Below are positions 1 through 10,286 of a stretch of DNA of 64,000 bases, piece after piece (position 1 is the stretch's first letter; every line of letters starts with the position of its first letter). The notes under the pieces were generated by a model. The model was not told where the DNA came from. It was given only the letters and a program-made list of their open reading frames with translations, and ran no database searches. The DNA comes from Pseudeuparius sepicola (taxonomy: Eukaryota; Arthropoda; Insecta; Coleoptera; Anthribidae), in the NCBI GenBank assembly GCA_963920635.1, contig OY987302.1:25643278-25707277 (forward strand). The letters run 5' to 3'. The translations under genes were made by a program, and so were the position numbers.

Positions 1-475
1 TGTTTTTTCCGTTTTTTTCCAAATTTTCCGGGAAAAAAAAACGGTTTTTTCCCGAAGATCAATTTTTCCGTAAATTTTAAACCTCTAGTATTGAGTAATA
101 TTTTTCCTCATATTAGGTTACTTAAATTTTCGATTCATATCAATTTAAACTGTTCGACCTAGAAAATTTGTGACCGTGCGCCCCCCATTTGACAAAATGT
201 ACCTACATCCCTGAGAAGTTATCTGACTCCCCCAAACTGTCAATTGGTGTCCATCTTAACCCATTAGCGCCTTGCGTTACCATATGGCAACGTCCAACAG
301 GTGATCTTTTCGACGCGTCCTAACTTGTCAGCGATTTTATTTCGTTTATGGTAGGAATCTTATTACTGACGCATTACTGTTTGGAATACATTCGTACTGG
401 CAAATTCAGTTTACATTTGATTGTTAGAGTGTGAGCAGTGCTAGAATATACCATTCAAATAAATCATCGAAAAAA

Positions 476-1453
476 ATGGAGCCTCGGTTTGATAAGTATG
501 TTTATTTTTATGTGTCACATATTTTTGTTACTTTGGATTTATATTTATGTATAGAATGCGTTAGAGTATTCATTGACAAAATATAAAGACATTTTACTAA
601 AAACTAGCTGACTTACATATTCGTAAACATGACTGTTGCCATATGGCAACGCTAGGCGCTTACATTCAGTAAATATTTATTTTTCAATTCCAGGAGAGGA
701 TTCTCAGTTTCTCAAGCACTAGATATAATTTACAATGATGAAACTTAGACCAATGATTGAAATGCTAAAAGATCGATGTATCCACAATTTTGTTCCAGAA
801 TTGAACCTATCATACGATGAAAGTATGGTAAAGTATTATGGGAAGCACAGTTGCAAACAGTTTATTCGGGGCAAGCCAATCAGGTTTGGCTACAAAATCT
901 GGAGCCTATAGGCTCCAGATTTAGTGTTTATAAACACTAAAGATGGCTACCTAATAAACTTTGATTTTTATCAGGGAAAGAGTCCTAAAATGAATTCGGA
1001 CTATGATGTTCTATTTGGTAAAGCCGCTAGCCCACTTCTGATAATGTTAGATGAACTTCCGCTAGGAAAAAGACAGTTGGGGTATACTTTCTATATGGAT
1101 AATTTTTTTTCTAATCCAGCACTATTTTCTTTTTTGCAATTTCGCGGCTATTCCGCCATTGGGACAATTCGAGAAAATAGAAGTCCAACACAGTGCACCC
1201 TAACTAACAACTTGCGTATCAAGTTCGTCCTAAAGGTGCTGGAAGACATGCATGATCAATAGAGTCCTCAAATAATAGCCGTATTTCAGATAATATTAGA
1301 TTTGATAGAATTGACCACTTTGTTCAGCATACAGAAGGCCATAAAAAAAGAAGGTGCGCGCGCAGTACATGCAAGTCCATAATTAGAACAATGTGCTGGA
1401 AGTGTAATGTAGCCTTGTGTATTGACTATTTCCAGCCATTCCATTGTCGATAG
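476..1453 (+). pseudogene. piggyBac-like transposase, decayed
   Basis: A short first exon starts at ATG 476 (MEPRFDK) and appears to be spliced from a GT at 497 to an AG before 694, continuing [16 protein letters not shown] to a stop near 733. The acidic N-terminus and part of the dimerisation region are missing. From 735 the DDE domain follows ([33 protein letters not shown]), broken by a TAG at about 910. A frame change near 1260 leads into a Cys-rich tail (CARSTCK, CWKCNVALC, FHC) ending at 1453, matching the C-terminal zinc-binding domain of piggyBac transposases. Stop codons and the frameshift make it non-functional. Confidence 0.82.
897..920. repeat. Perfect 24-bp palindrome inside transposase
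   Basis: The half-site ATCTGGAGCCTA is followed immediately by its exact reverse complement. It creates the in-frame TAG that breaks the piggyBac DDE reading frame. It looks like a local templated inverted duplication, which I infer caused the nonsense mutation. Confidence 0.8.
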
Positions 1454-1741
1454 CATAATCTGCTATTGCATATTATTGAAAATAATATATACTTGACGAT
1501 ATTACACTGTTTCATTGCTTTCCAAATAACTGCCAAAACCTTTTTGATTTCTTATAAAATTAGACACTTTGACTTCACAAGTTCCTAGCGTTACCATATG
1601 GCAACAGCCTATATTTCAAAAAGTACTACTCAGATATTTTTGGAATAAAATATTTTTGTTTCAGGGAGTCATTTTTTACAGTTATTTAAGAAAAAATATC
1701 GAAATTTGAAAATATACATAATTCAGGCGTTAATGGGTTAA

Positions 1742-2259
1742 AATAAGTAGCAATTCAAGATGCCACTTTGTAAAATCATAATGGTTGCACGACTCTTGTT
1801 GTACAAACTACTATTCCTTTACCAGAAAGTAACTAATATGCTGAACATCAGAAAACGTCAAAGTAGGCCGATTTAGAATAACAAATATTTCTTACATAAA
1901 AAATACATGAAAAATAACAGTACAAAATCTTACTTGTAAGGTGATGATATTTGTGAACTCCGTTTCCGTTTTTGGCAAATATGGAGGTGAAGACACATAC
2001 CAGAATAGCAGGAGTGCCATAGAGATGTAGACGACATTGCCAAATTCATAAAATGTTGACACATCTTCCTTTCATGCTCACACATTCATTTTATGCTCAC
2101 ATGTTAGTTTTCTGCTTGAGCATATTTAGAGTTTTCAAGGGAATGTTCCTTTTCGTGCTCATTTGTACTCATGAGAAAGCGTGTGCTCATGTGAGTAGGA
2201 AACATTTGTGCGAATTTATTTAGCAAGAATGAGAAGGTTCTTTCCTTCGCATCTCTAAA
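1742..2259. other. No gene seen; TGCTCA-rich spacer
   Basis: There is no credible ORF. At 2070-2200 the words TGCTCA or CTCATG recur several times with irregular spacing. I see no defined element ends. Confidence 0.5.
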
Positions 2260-2850
2260 AGTTATGTGGTGTGCATATTTGTATTGGGGTTATAAAAGAA
2301 AAGAGAAACAAGACTGCTGACAGTGGAAGGGAGAGACCTGGCCAAGTGGGTGTCAACGTCAAGAAGATGACTGACGATTTGTAAAATGATCAAACAAAAG
2401 GGAAAGTGATTGAAGAAACTAATCGACATGCCTGAGTGAGGTGGCATCGTCGTAGAGAGGATTACTTATTACATTGGCGAGGTGCAGATTGGGCACTATT
2501 TCTAGCTACATAACAAGAAAGCATTGTCCTGCAGATATATGTATCTACAGATAGATGTAAATGCGGAGAGCTTTTGTATTGACCAAGGTAGATTCGTATA
2601 TTTGAACATTTTGCATGTTGGGGCGAAACTGTTATTTTGATTTTTCATTGTACCTATTCAGTTGCACAATTTTTTTTTCAGATTAAGATCCCAACAATCA
2701 TCCCTTTTACATTTGAAACCAATACCCCAATTTGATCTACTGATCTAATTAAAGGAAAAAACACCCGTACTTATTAAATTTGTAAATTTGTATTTTTTTT
2801 TGTATTAATTTTGCCCCAAATAAATCAAAGTTAAAAAAGAGCTCATCAAT
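2260..2850. repeat. Dispersed repeat family A, copy 1
   Basis: About 590 bp closely matching 15425-15600 plus 17287-17640. Shared landmarks include TTTGTATTGGG, ACGATTTGTAAAATGA, CATTGGCGAGGTGCAGATTG and ATTAATTTTGCCCCAAA. No protein is recognised and the superfamily is unknown. This copy is uninterrupted, so it serves as the reference showing where copy 2 is split. Confidence 0.8.
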
Positions 2851-3037
2851 TTGACGTCCAAGGGGTGGCAATGTAAAGGTGAAGGTTATTGTTGGGATGT
2901 TATTTATATAGGGTGCATTTGCCGATAATTAGCTAGAGACATGACAATTGTTTTAAACTTTTCCATATAGAAATAATATGAAAATATCTGTGTACGAAGT
3001 AGATTTCAAAAAAGAAGAAGTCACAATTACTCTGTTA

Positions 3038-3420
3038 GTGCATGGCCACACATAAGGCGGACGGCGGACCGGAGATGGTAGCGGAGCTTTCAAAACAATA
3101 GGAAGCCTACTATCGTGTCCACACATACCGCGGAGAGGGGAGCGGAGAGTAGGCTTGTTTGCTCGCTGGTAGCGGAGCGTTCAATTAAGTTTGATATTCT
3201 CCGGCGTATTGGCACGTATTTAACCTCGAAAAGAGAGCGTTGCATTCTTATATAGGGGAACGAGGGTAACAGTGTTTCTATGAAGTTTGACTTTTCAATA
3301 TTTCCACCTTACTGCCAACCTCTCTGCGCAATACGCCTTTCAAAGCTGTTACAATCCGCTGACTCTCCGCTTTCCGCCCTGCTCTCCGATCCGCCATCCA
3401 CCTTATGTGTGGCCATGCAC
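3038..3420. mobile_element. MITE with long inverted ends (GTGCATGGCCACACATAAGG)
   Basis: The left end GTGCATGGCCACACATAAGG and the reverse complement of the right end agree over about 31 bp with two mismatches. Subterminal copies of a CCACACATA motif and G+C-richer arms lie inside. The flanks are TTA at the left and ATA at the right, so a 3-bp duplication of the PIF/Harbinger type is possible but not intact. It is non-coding. Confidence 0.78.
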
Positions 3421-3561
3421 ATAATGAATTTACTAGAAGAAGCAAAATATAGGTATGCGAACACAGAGTTTAGACAGGTAGTAGGTACAGTTGAAAAAAG
3501 TGGGTAGTGGACATAAAAAACACATTTTTTTACACAACGACATGCTTGAGTAAATATAATT

Positions 3562-3820
3562 GAAGACCTCGGTGCAAAAACCGGACAAGTCCATAGTTTA
3601 CAAGTTTTGGGAAAATGAAAAAGAAACTCCCGGACTTGTCTGGTCCTTGCACCCAAGAATGCGAGCGGTCAAGTCCTAAAGCTATATATCAACGTTATTC
3701 TGCTTTGGACTTGGCTGATTCTTGCACCAATCGATCGGCGATATTTTAATACATAAATGTAGTGGAAAAAGTCAATTTTACCCAAAAGTGGACTTGTCCG
3801 GTTTTTGCACCGAGGTCTTC
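3562..3820. mobile_element. MITE with perfect 31-bp terminal inverted repeats
   Basis: The ends GAAGACCTCGGTGCAAAAAC and their reverse complement match perfectly for at least 31 bp. The element is 259 bp and flanked by AATT on both sides; because AATT is itself palindromic, it may be either a 4-bp target duplication or an extension of the repeats. It is non-coding. Confidence 0.83.
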
Positions 3821-4251
3821 AATTTTTCCTGCTTAAAAACAAGAACTCTGAATCAGCTGTTGGGGCATAATAAAGCAAATGTGCATCGTTCACAAAGAGC
3901 TCGTGCAACGTCGCCACGTTAGCCAGAAGAAACAATTTTTTAAGGATATTATTTATAGACCAAGTAGGATCAGTAAATTCACAAAATCAGTAAAATTTAT
4001 TGTTAAATGATAACTGTTCAAATTTTTACTACATGCACATTTATTTCGTAAGTAGGTACAAGATAAATTTATGCAGTGGTGCAATAATTGCATTGTTTTG
4101 TTTTAGATTTCTATTAATAACTCAGACAAATAATGTTACTAAACATGTTTTATCTTGGCAGGGTCTGTATTGTATTGAATTATTAGTCTATTTTTATTAT
4201 TTTTCTGAGGTGATATCCAAAATGAGCAAAGTTTAAAAATGTATTAGAGTA

Positions 4252-4681
4252 ATGACGTCAAAACCTATAGACGTGGTGCCCCATTGTTAAAATGCCCTTT
4301 ATTTTGACTGCAACATTAAATACATCCATACTACTCTAAATCCATGCTACAAACAAAGACAGAAAGTCAACCATCAACCAACTATACACCCGGTGATTCC
4401 CGGTTATAGTTCCTCCAGAATCATACTTAGATATCGCATGTTTTTTCTTGTTTGGGGCCGCCGGAAGCATCGGAACCTCACCTGAAGACTCGGGGGATGG
4501 TCTAACGATGCCAGCCTCCGAGCCCAGAGTCGAAATAAGTTCGCTACGGCTCGACAAAAAGGGACAATTTCTGACAATCTCGCGACATTTTCAGAATAAT
4601 TTAATGGAGCGCTTAGATTGTGATTAGTTCTGGGGGTCAAGCGTTTATCAAAACAAACCTATCTATAGGTTCTGACGTCAT
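4252..4681. mobile_element. MITE with ATGACGTCA ends
   Basis: The left end ATGACGTCAAAACCTATAGA matches the reverse complement of the right end with one mismatch over 20 bp. The element is about 430 bp and non-coding. No clear target duplication is visible. Short ORFs across it on the minus strand look like chance frames. Confidence 0.7.
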
Positions 4682-4977
4682 TGAATGAAACACTGATTCA
4701 CCATGTTTTCCGTTTTTTACTTTTGTTCTATTAAGGTCGGCGTGTAAAACGCCCTGTTCCCCAAGTAATAATATACAGTATATATGTAAGTAGGTGGTCA
4801 GTGCTTGGAGAGTTATTCTCCTATCAGAAATTTTTGCGTGTGCTTTTTAACAATATTTAAAATAGTAATAAGGGGTATTAATTAATTAATTAATTAGGGA
4901 TTAATTAATTAAAACATTTAAAATATTAAAATAACCTAAACTACTGTTAAATTTGTTGTTGTGGGTTTACATCAGTG
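4682..4977. other. AT-rich spacer with an ATTA microsatellite
   Basis: Non-coding. At about 4879-4911 there is an imperfect (ATTA)n tract. At 4688-4708 a GATTCACCATG motif also occurs near 6114 and, inverted, near 8260, so it probably belongs to a repeat end. Confidence 0.5.
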
Positions 4978-6130
4978 TCATTCATCTTCGTCGTTAGCTT
5001 CTATAAAATGTCTAGGTCTTTTGTGAGGTAGTCTATGGTCAATTTCATATGTACATGCGTCCGTGAGTAGTCTGTTTGGGTGATTGGGTATAATAGTCTC
5101 GTATATTTTCCTCGCGTGCGTCCTTATGTATTGAGTCACTGTCGGTATGTTTAAGTCGTTGTGTATAGTCCTATTTGATACATACCATTCCGCGCCTACG
5201 GCCATACGGAGACACCTATTTTGTATAACCTGAACTCTGTTTATTTGCGATTTTGCTGCGAAACACCAGGCGGCGCACGCATACAACAAGGAGGGTCTTA
5301 ACACCTGAGTGTAAATTAAAATTTTGTTTTGGACATCTAGCTTCGAGTCTCTTGTCAACATTGAAAATAATTTTGAGATAGCTTCCTTAGCCATTCTTAT
5401 CCGACTATCTATATGAGAATGGCACGTCAATCTCTTATCTAGAGTTAACCCTAAATAGACAACCTTATCGCTCCATTCTACGGGGATGTTATTGAGATTA
5501 ATTGGTTGTAGTACCGGTAATAGTCTTTTCTTACTGATAATAATGGCCTTGGTTTTATTTTCGTTAATTTTAATTTTTCCATCTTAAAAAGTAGGCTGCA
5601 ACAAGGTTCACCGCATGCTGCTAGAAGGATTTAATTAACCTGAGAGATTTACTGGTTGCCAGAATTGCTGCATCGTCCGCGTATAGGAAAACTTTTGTTT
5701 GCGGGTATGTCGTTAAGTCGCTGATGTAAATTGAGTACAGGACCGGACCCAATACCGACCCTTGCAGTACGCCAGCCTGTATATTATAAAAATTAGAATT
5801 TTTATTCTCGACCCTAACGCAGAATTTTCTTTCAAAAAGAAAGCCCTTGATAAAGCGGACAATGGGAGCCGAGAAGCCCCCCCTGAGCATTTTATATAGC
5901 AGCCCCCAGTGCCACACTTTATCAAAGGCTTTGGCTATATCCAGTAAGACAATTAGTGCGCTTTTTTGTTTTTGCAGACATTTCGTTACGTTTTCAACCA
6001 ATCTACAGGCTTGAAGCTCTGTGCTGTGCATCGACCTAAATCCAAATTGCTCACCCTGTATAATAGACAGATTATCAGCTTCTTTTACTAATCTATGATG
6101 TACCACCTTTTCTGATTCACCATGTGACAC
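4978..6130 (-). pseudogene. Non-LTR retrotransposon reverse transcriptase (jockey-like), 5'-truncated
   Basis: Reading leftwards from about 6130, one frame carries reverse transcriptase blocks: QGEQFGFRSMHSTELQACRL, LDIAKAFDKVWH, the QAGVLQGSVLGPVL block and the catalytic FLYADDAAIL. A frameshift near 5640 leads to the thumb region and then to a second frame (5430-4978) with KILIYTQVLRPSLLYACAAW, typical of jockey-clade C-termini, ending at a stop at 4978. The endonuclease domain and ORF1 are missing, as expected of a 5'-truncated insertion. The clade is judged from motifs only. Confidence 0.85.
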
Positions 6131-6572
6131 AGCCTTTTTTATTAATCACAATAACAAAAAACAGGTAACTTGAAGATATTCATAACAGATTTTCAACAAT
6201 ATTGCCATTTTCTGCAATGCACACCTCAAAATGACGTCTTAACTCCTGGTTGCACGATTGGCTAGTAGGCTGCGATGGTTGATTGATGCACATCTAGCAT
6301 AAGTCTTGTTCTCTATATATATTCTTGTTCTCTATATATATTCTCTATGAGTTCTGCATAAACCGTTTCCTTCAAAAAACCCCACAGGAAGAAGCCTTTT
6401 TTATTATCCTTAGTTACGACCTATCCCCTAAGTAGGCTTTGTAAACAGAGGCAATACATTTAATAAACACTTTGCATTGCAGATGTCAAACCAGAATTAT
6501 TTTCCATGAATCCAGAAGTGCATTACATATTTTTTAAAAATGGTTCAATACACTAACTGAGAAAAATACGAC

Positions 6573-6665
6573 ATGTTAGTTGTTTATAGGGAATGTAGAG
6601 AGGATGCCAGAGCAGCGGTAAGATTGTATAGGGAACGTTATCCAAACAGAAGCCAACCGGATAAG
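6573..6665 (+). pseudogene. DUF4817-like HTH exon of a mariner-related transposase, copy 1
   Basis: The peptide LVVYRECREDARAAVRLYRE followed by RYPNRSQP fits the N-terminal helix-turn-helix (DUF4817) of a class of insect transposases that pair this domain with a DDE_3 catalytic domain. The similarity stops near 6660, where the sequence diverges from the inverted copy. Nothing downstream restores a catalytic domain, so it is a fragment. Confidence 0.65.
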
Positions 6666-7751
6666 AAAACTTGTAAATTTAAAGGAAAAACGATTAAATT
6701 TTGTGTTTCATTTAGAAGAGTTATATGCGGAAATGACAATAATATTTTTGAAAAAATTTTATTAATCAAAATAACAAAAAAACAGTTAACTTGGAGATAT
6801 TCATAACAGATTTTCGCAAATATTGCCATTTTCTGCAATGCACACCTCGAAATAACGTCTTAAACCAGTTTCCTCAAAAACCCCAAAGGGAGAAGTCAAG
6901 AGGTGTTATGGTGTTATACAGTGTGGCCCGTTTGTAAAATTTTTATTTTTCATCAGATTTTAGCCGTTTTTTTATAAAGATAGGTCACAAAAAACTCTTT
7001 TTACTTTGGTGCAAAATTATCGATTTTTTTTATTTAAAATCTGACACCACAGCGTTAATCGGGACACCCTAGAACCCCTGCATATTAAATTTGAACAAAA
7101 AATATACAGGGAGTTCTATTCTGCAGGGTGTCAAAGTTGAGCAAAATAAGAATTTTAAAGGCATCTGGAGAGTCAAGTGTGCCATGGAACCCCATCAAAA
7201 CAGATGAATGATCAATAGAACTACTCAAAATGTTGGTGTGCAAAAGATTCAATAAAAGAATGTACAGGGTCTTTTTCTATGGGCAATCTCAAAATGCTGA
7301 ATTTTTATTAAACTTTATACTGGTCGAGAGTGCTCTGGAATCATTGAAAAAATATTAATGAACACATATGTAATTTATTTCTTTACGAAATGCCAACCAA
7401 CAAAATAAAAAACAATTTAAATTGTTGGACCATTATCAATAAAGTCACTATCTAAGATAATACATTTTCTGTGTGTTTCCTATTGTGGCACACCAGCCAC
7501 CTTAACTCATATGGACTCACTGACTCTCAGGCTTCTGTATTTTTGGGCTTAGTTTGTTTATAGTGTGTGGGGGGTTTTGAAATACTCGATTTTTGACCAC
7601 AAAAAATTCATTATTTTGAGATGGCACAGAGAAAGACACCCTGTATATTTTTGTATTAGATCTTTCCACACTAACAGTTTCAGTGATCCTGTTGACAATT
7701 CAACTGTTTTAAAGGGATTCCATGGCACACTTGACTTGCCAGATGCCTTTA

Positions 7752-7850
7752 AAATTCCTATTTTGGCTTCTGTTTGGATAACGTTCCCTATACAATCTTA
7801 CCGCTGCTGTGGCATCCTCTCTACATTCCCCATAAACAACTAACATGTCA
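7752..7850 (-). pseudogene. DUF4817-like HTH exon, inverted copy 2
   Basis: On the minus strand the same peptide appears with few changes (VVYGECREDATAAVRLYRER). Its presence on both strands is what identifies the surrounding inverted repeat as a duplicated transposon and not a simple MITE. Confidence 0.62.
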
Positions 7851-8253
7851 TATTTTTCTCAGTTAGTGTATTGAACCATTTAAAAAATATATATAATGCA
7901 CTTCTGGATTCGTGGAAAATAAATCTGGTTTGACATCTGCAATGTTTAAGTGTTTATTAAATGTATTGCCTCTATTTACAAAGCCTACTTAGGGGATAGG
8001 TTGTAACTAAGGATAATAAAAAAGGCTTCTCCCTGTGGGGTTTTTTGAAGGAAACGGTTTATGCAGAACTCATAGATATGGCTGATTCAGTCAACAAGAT
8101 TTATGCAGCCTACTAGCCAATCGTGCAACCAGGAGTTAAGACGTCATTTCGAGGTGTGCATTGCAGAAAATGGCAATATTTTCGAAAATCTGTTATAAAT
8201 ATCTTCAAGTTAATTGTTTTTTCTTATTGTGAGTAATAAAAAAGGCATTGTTA

Positions 8254-8614
8254 CATGGTGAATCACTGTTTCATTACAGTAATTCATTTTTAAACTTTTA
8301 AAAATTTGCTCCTTTTGGATATCACCATACCTTTACTATTTGATATCTCAAAAACTAATAATTTCTTGAAATTTATTTATAGGACAAAAAAGCTTCAAAA
8401 ATAAACAAGGATTCAGAGAAGTTGCATTCCAAAATTCTTGCCATCAAATAATTTCTTCCGATGGCAGCACCATCTACAATTTGCTTTCAGAAAAATTAAT
8501 TTTATGCCTTAATCGAAGCCTTCCGTAAGCTCTATCTGCAGCTTTTTTCAGATTGGAAATATATCTTTTCCTCGCTGAGATATTAAGCCCGGAGGTCTTA
8601 GGTGAATCACCCTG
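8254..8614. repeat. Possible TA-flanked MITE
   Basis: The right end GGTGAATCACCCTG is followed by TA, and the left end TACATGGTGAATCAC resembles its inverse. The interior has the phrase GATATCTCAAAAACT and, inverted near the other end, GCTGAGATATT. This fits the mariner-type foldbacks seen elsewhere in the window, but the ends are degraded. Confidence 0.4.
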
Positions 8615-8695
8615 TATAACACCAATGACGACTATGCTAAAGAAAGATAGAACAATCCGTTTATGTTTAGATGCAAGACAGTTAAATAAACGTAT
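8615..8695 (+). pseudogene. Old Ty3/gypsy reverse transcriptase, 5' piece
   Basis: The peptide TPMTTMLKKDRTIRLCLDAR followed by QLNKRIV is the start of a gypsy reverse transcriptase domain (RLCLDAR-LN block). It stops exactly where the LTR of the younger element begins, and the same kind of coding sequence resumes at 14050, after the other LTR. The older gypsy was therefore the target of the younger insertion. Confidence 0.75.
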
Positions 8696-8863
8696 TGTAA
8701 GACGAATTCAAAAATTCAAATTTCGCGCCTTATTATGCACACCGGAAATGTCAGAGATAGTGAGGTTAGGTGATTAGAACTTAAGAGAATTTTGATGCAA
8801 TAAACACTGAACGTTTGAACAACGAAATCGAGTATTATTTTTATGAAAACGGCCCATCCTACA
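8696..8863 (+). repeat. 5' LTR
   Basis: 168 bp, TG...CA termini. It contains AATAAA near 8800, which could serve as the polyadenylation signal of the retroelement transcript. It pairs with 13884-14049. Confidence 0.88.
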
Positions 8864-8886
8864 ACCTCAGAAGCGGGATTCAACAC
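8864..8886 (+). promoter_or_regulatory. Possible tRNA primer-binding site
   Basis: Directly after the 5' LTR, CTCAGAAGCGGGATTCAAC resembles the complement of a tRNA acceptor stem plus T-arm. The closest I can recall is a eukaryotic tRNA-Leu ending in GAATCCCACTTCTGA. The usual TGG start of a primer-binding site is absent, so this is tentative. Confidence 0.4.
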
Positions 8887-8990
8887 AAATTTACGTGTGT
8901 ATTATGGACACCGTGATATTATGTGTTTACGTGCTCCAGAATCGCCGATTATGTAGACTTTAAGTTTAGGACCACAACCACGATGGTAAT

Positions 8991-10286
8991 ATGGATGGAA
9001 GCAACGCTAATCCAGTCTTTAGCGCGAACAACAGTGCTTTTGAAGAATTTTATCAGAATGAGCGACGAGAACAAGAGGTAAATCCAGTTGTAAACATGGT
9101 TCCAACCCCGAACCAAACACCAAACCAACATACACCGATAAATGGAAATGTGGATTCGACTATGTTGCTCAACACCGTTAACGCCCTTCTGCAGCAAAAT
9201 AAGGAAATGTTGGAGATGTTGAAGCTTAATCAACAGCAAACCATCGCTCAACCTTCCGAAGCAACTGCAGTAAACATGATACCAGATATGACGAAGGTAA
9301 TCTCTGCGTTTAATGGAGAAAAAGAGCCTATAGTAGCAAGGCAATGGTTACAACAGTTAGAAACGTCGGCAGTGATTCATAACTGGCCCGAAACAGTTAC
9401 TTTCCAAGTGGCGATATCAAATGTTGTTGGTGCCGCAAAACCCTGGTTGCTCAGCCGGCTAAATATCATAAAAAACTGGTCACAATTTAAAGCTGCTTTT
9501 ACTAGATCATTTATGTACGAAACAAGCAAGACAGAGTTGTGGCAAAAGATGCAAACCAGAGTTCAGCAACCAAAAGAGAGTGTTACAGCTTACTTTTATG
9601 AGAAAGCTCACTTATGTAGAGAATTAGATTTCTCTTTTCCCGAAACAAAGGAACAAATCATTATTGGTTTGTGGTCGAAAGAACTCAGTAACTTTATAAT
9701 TTCAAGAGATCATTTGGATGAAGATGAATTATACCAGGACATTATAACATTTGAGAAGATTGATAGTGCCAGACGTCTTCGGATTAAGGAGAGGAAAGAA
9801 GGTGAAGGCAAAACGGTTGAGTCTAGGAAACCTGAAGGCAAGAGGGAAGGAAGTACTACAGCATATTTCGTGAGACATGATGGGGGAAAAGGCGGAAGAT
9901 GCTTCAATTGTAATCAACGGGGACATGTGCTGAGTCAGGGTCCGAAAATTGTTCGTCAGAGAGGATCTTGTTATGGCTGTGGATCAACAAGTCACCTGAT
10001 GGTTGACTGTCCTCAGAAAAAGATGGCGTCTACTTCAGCAACATCTACATCTACCAATTCTAATGTGAAGCGGGAACCTCATCCAGAACAAACGCTAATA
10101 GTGCAACGAAAATCAGTTAATCCAATCCTGATACCAGTGTACTGGGAAGCTCAAGGACACAGAGTTTTGACGGAAGCAGTCTATGATCCAGGTAGCGCTA
10201 TAACTTTGGTTAGGAAGTCTGTTGTGCAGAACTTGGTTATGCAAAATTGTGTTGATAATGGTAAATATGAGGGAGTTAATCAGTAA
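8991..10286 (+). CDS. Gag (with N-terminal part of protease) of the LTR retrotransposon
   Basis: 431 codons from ATG 8991 to TAA 10284-10286. A Gln/Asn-rich N-terminus (to about residue 90) is followed by a capsid-like helical domain (about 100-260, with WLQQLE, FKAAFTRSF, SVTAYFYEKAHLC), a basic stretch, and two zinc knuckles. The first (CFNCNQRGH...) has lost its last cysteine, apparently Cys to Gly. The second (CYGCGSTSHLMVDC) is intact. Residues about 375-431 are the start of an aspartic protease with DPGS in place of the usual D-T/S-G-S, and the ORF ends inside this domain. The downstream pol sequence is in the same frame, so the TAA looks like a nonsense mutation inside one gag-pol frame. 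Confidence 0.85.
   Translation: MDGSNANPVFSANNSAFEEFYQNERREQEVNPVVNMVPTPNQTPNQHTPINGNVDSTMLLNTVNALLQQNKEMLEMLKLNQQQTIAQPSEATAVNMIPDMTKVISAFNGEKEPIVARQWLQQLETSAVIHNWPETVTFQVAISNVVGAAKPWLLSRLNIIKNWSQFKAAFTRSFMYETSKTELWQKMQTRVQQPKESVTAYFYEKAHLCRELDFSFPETKEQIIIGLWSKELSNFIISRDHLDEDELYQDIITFEKIDSARRLRIKERKEGEGKTVESRKPEGKREGSTTAYFVRHDGGKGGRCFNCNQRGHVLSQGPKIVRQRGSCYGCGSTSHLMVDCPQKKMASTSATSTSTNSNVKREPHPEQTLIVQRKSVNPILIPVYWEAQGHRVLTEAVYDPGSAITLVRKSVVQNLVMQNCVDNGKYEGVNQ

Larger units (their letters stand above)
256..1741 (+). mobile_element. piggyBac-like DNA transposon, internally deleted, with TTAA duplications
   Basis: The element proper is 260-1737. It is flanked on both sides by TTAA (256-259 and 1738-1741), the target duplication of the piggyBac superfamily. 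Terminal inverted repeats are 12 bp with one mismatch: CCCATTAGCGCC at the left and GGCGTTAATGGG at the right. A palindromic motif around CCATATGG occurs three times (about 275-292, 635-650, 1590-1605), twice close to an end. At 1478 bp it is shorter than complete piggyBac elements (usually 2.4 kb or more), and it carries only part of a transposase gene. Confidence 0.88.
6111..8277. repeat. Large nested inverted repeat built from a DUF4817-type transposon
   Basis: The segment 6111-6655 is repeated in inverted orientation at 7755-8277. The inversion resumes further in, with 7141-7195 matching the complement of 7710-7765. A third partial copy lies at 6755-6890, direct relative to 6135-6250 and 6360-6395. 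The simplest reading is two head-to-head copies of one element, the left one disturbed by insertion of a fragment of the same family. A TACAGGG-type motif lies near 7107 and an ACACCCTGTATA motif near 7638. Confidence 0.78.

Noticed and set aside
2262..2447. Minus-strand 61-codon frame and similar frames at 15425-15682
   Set aside because: They are in repeat A, with frames not conserved between copies.
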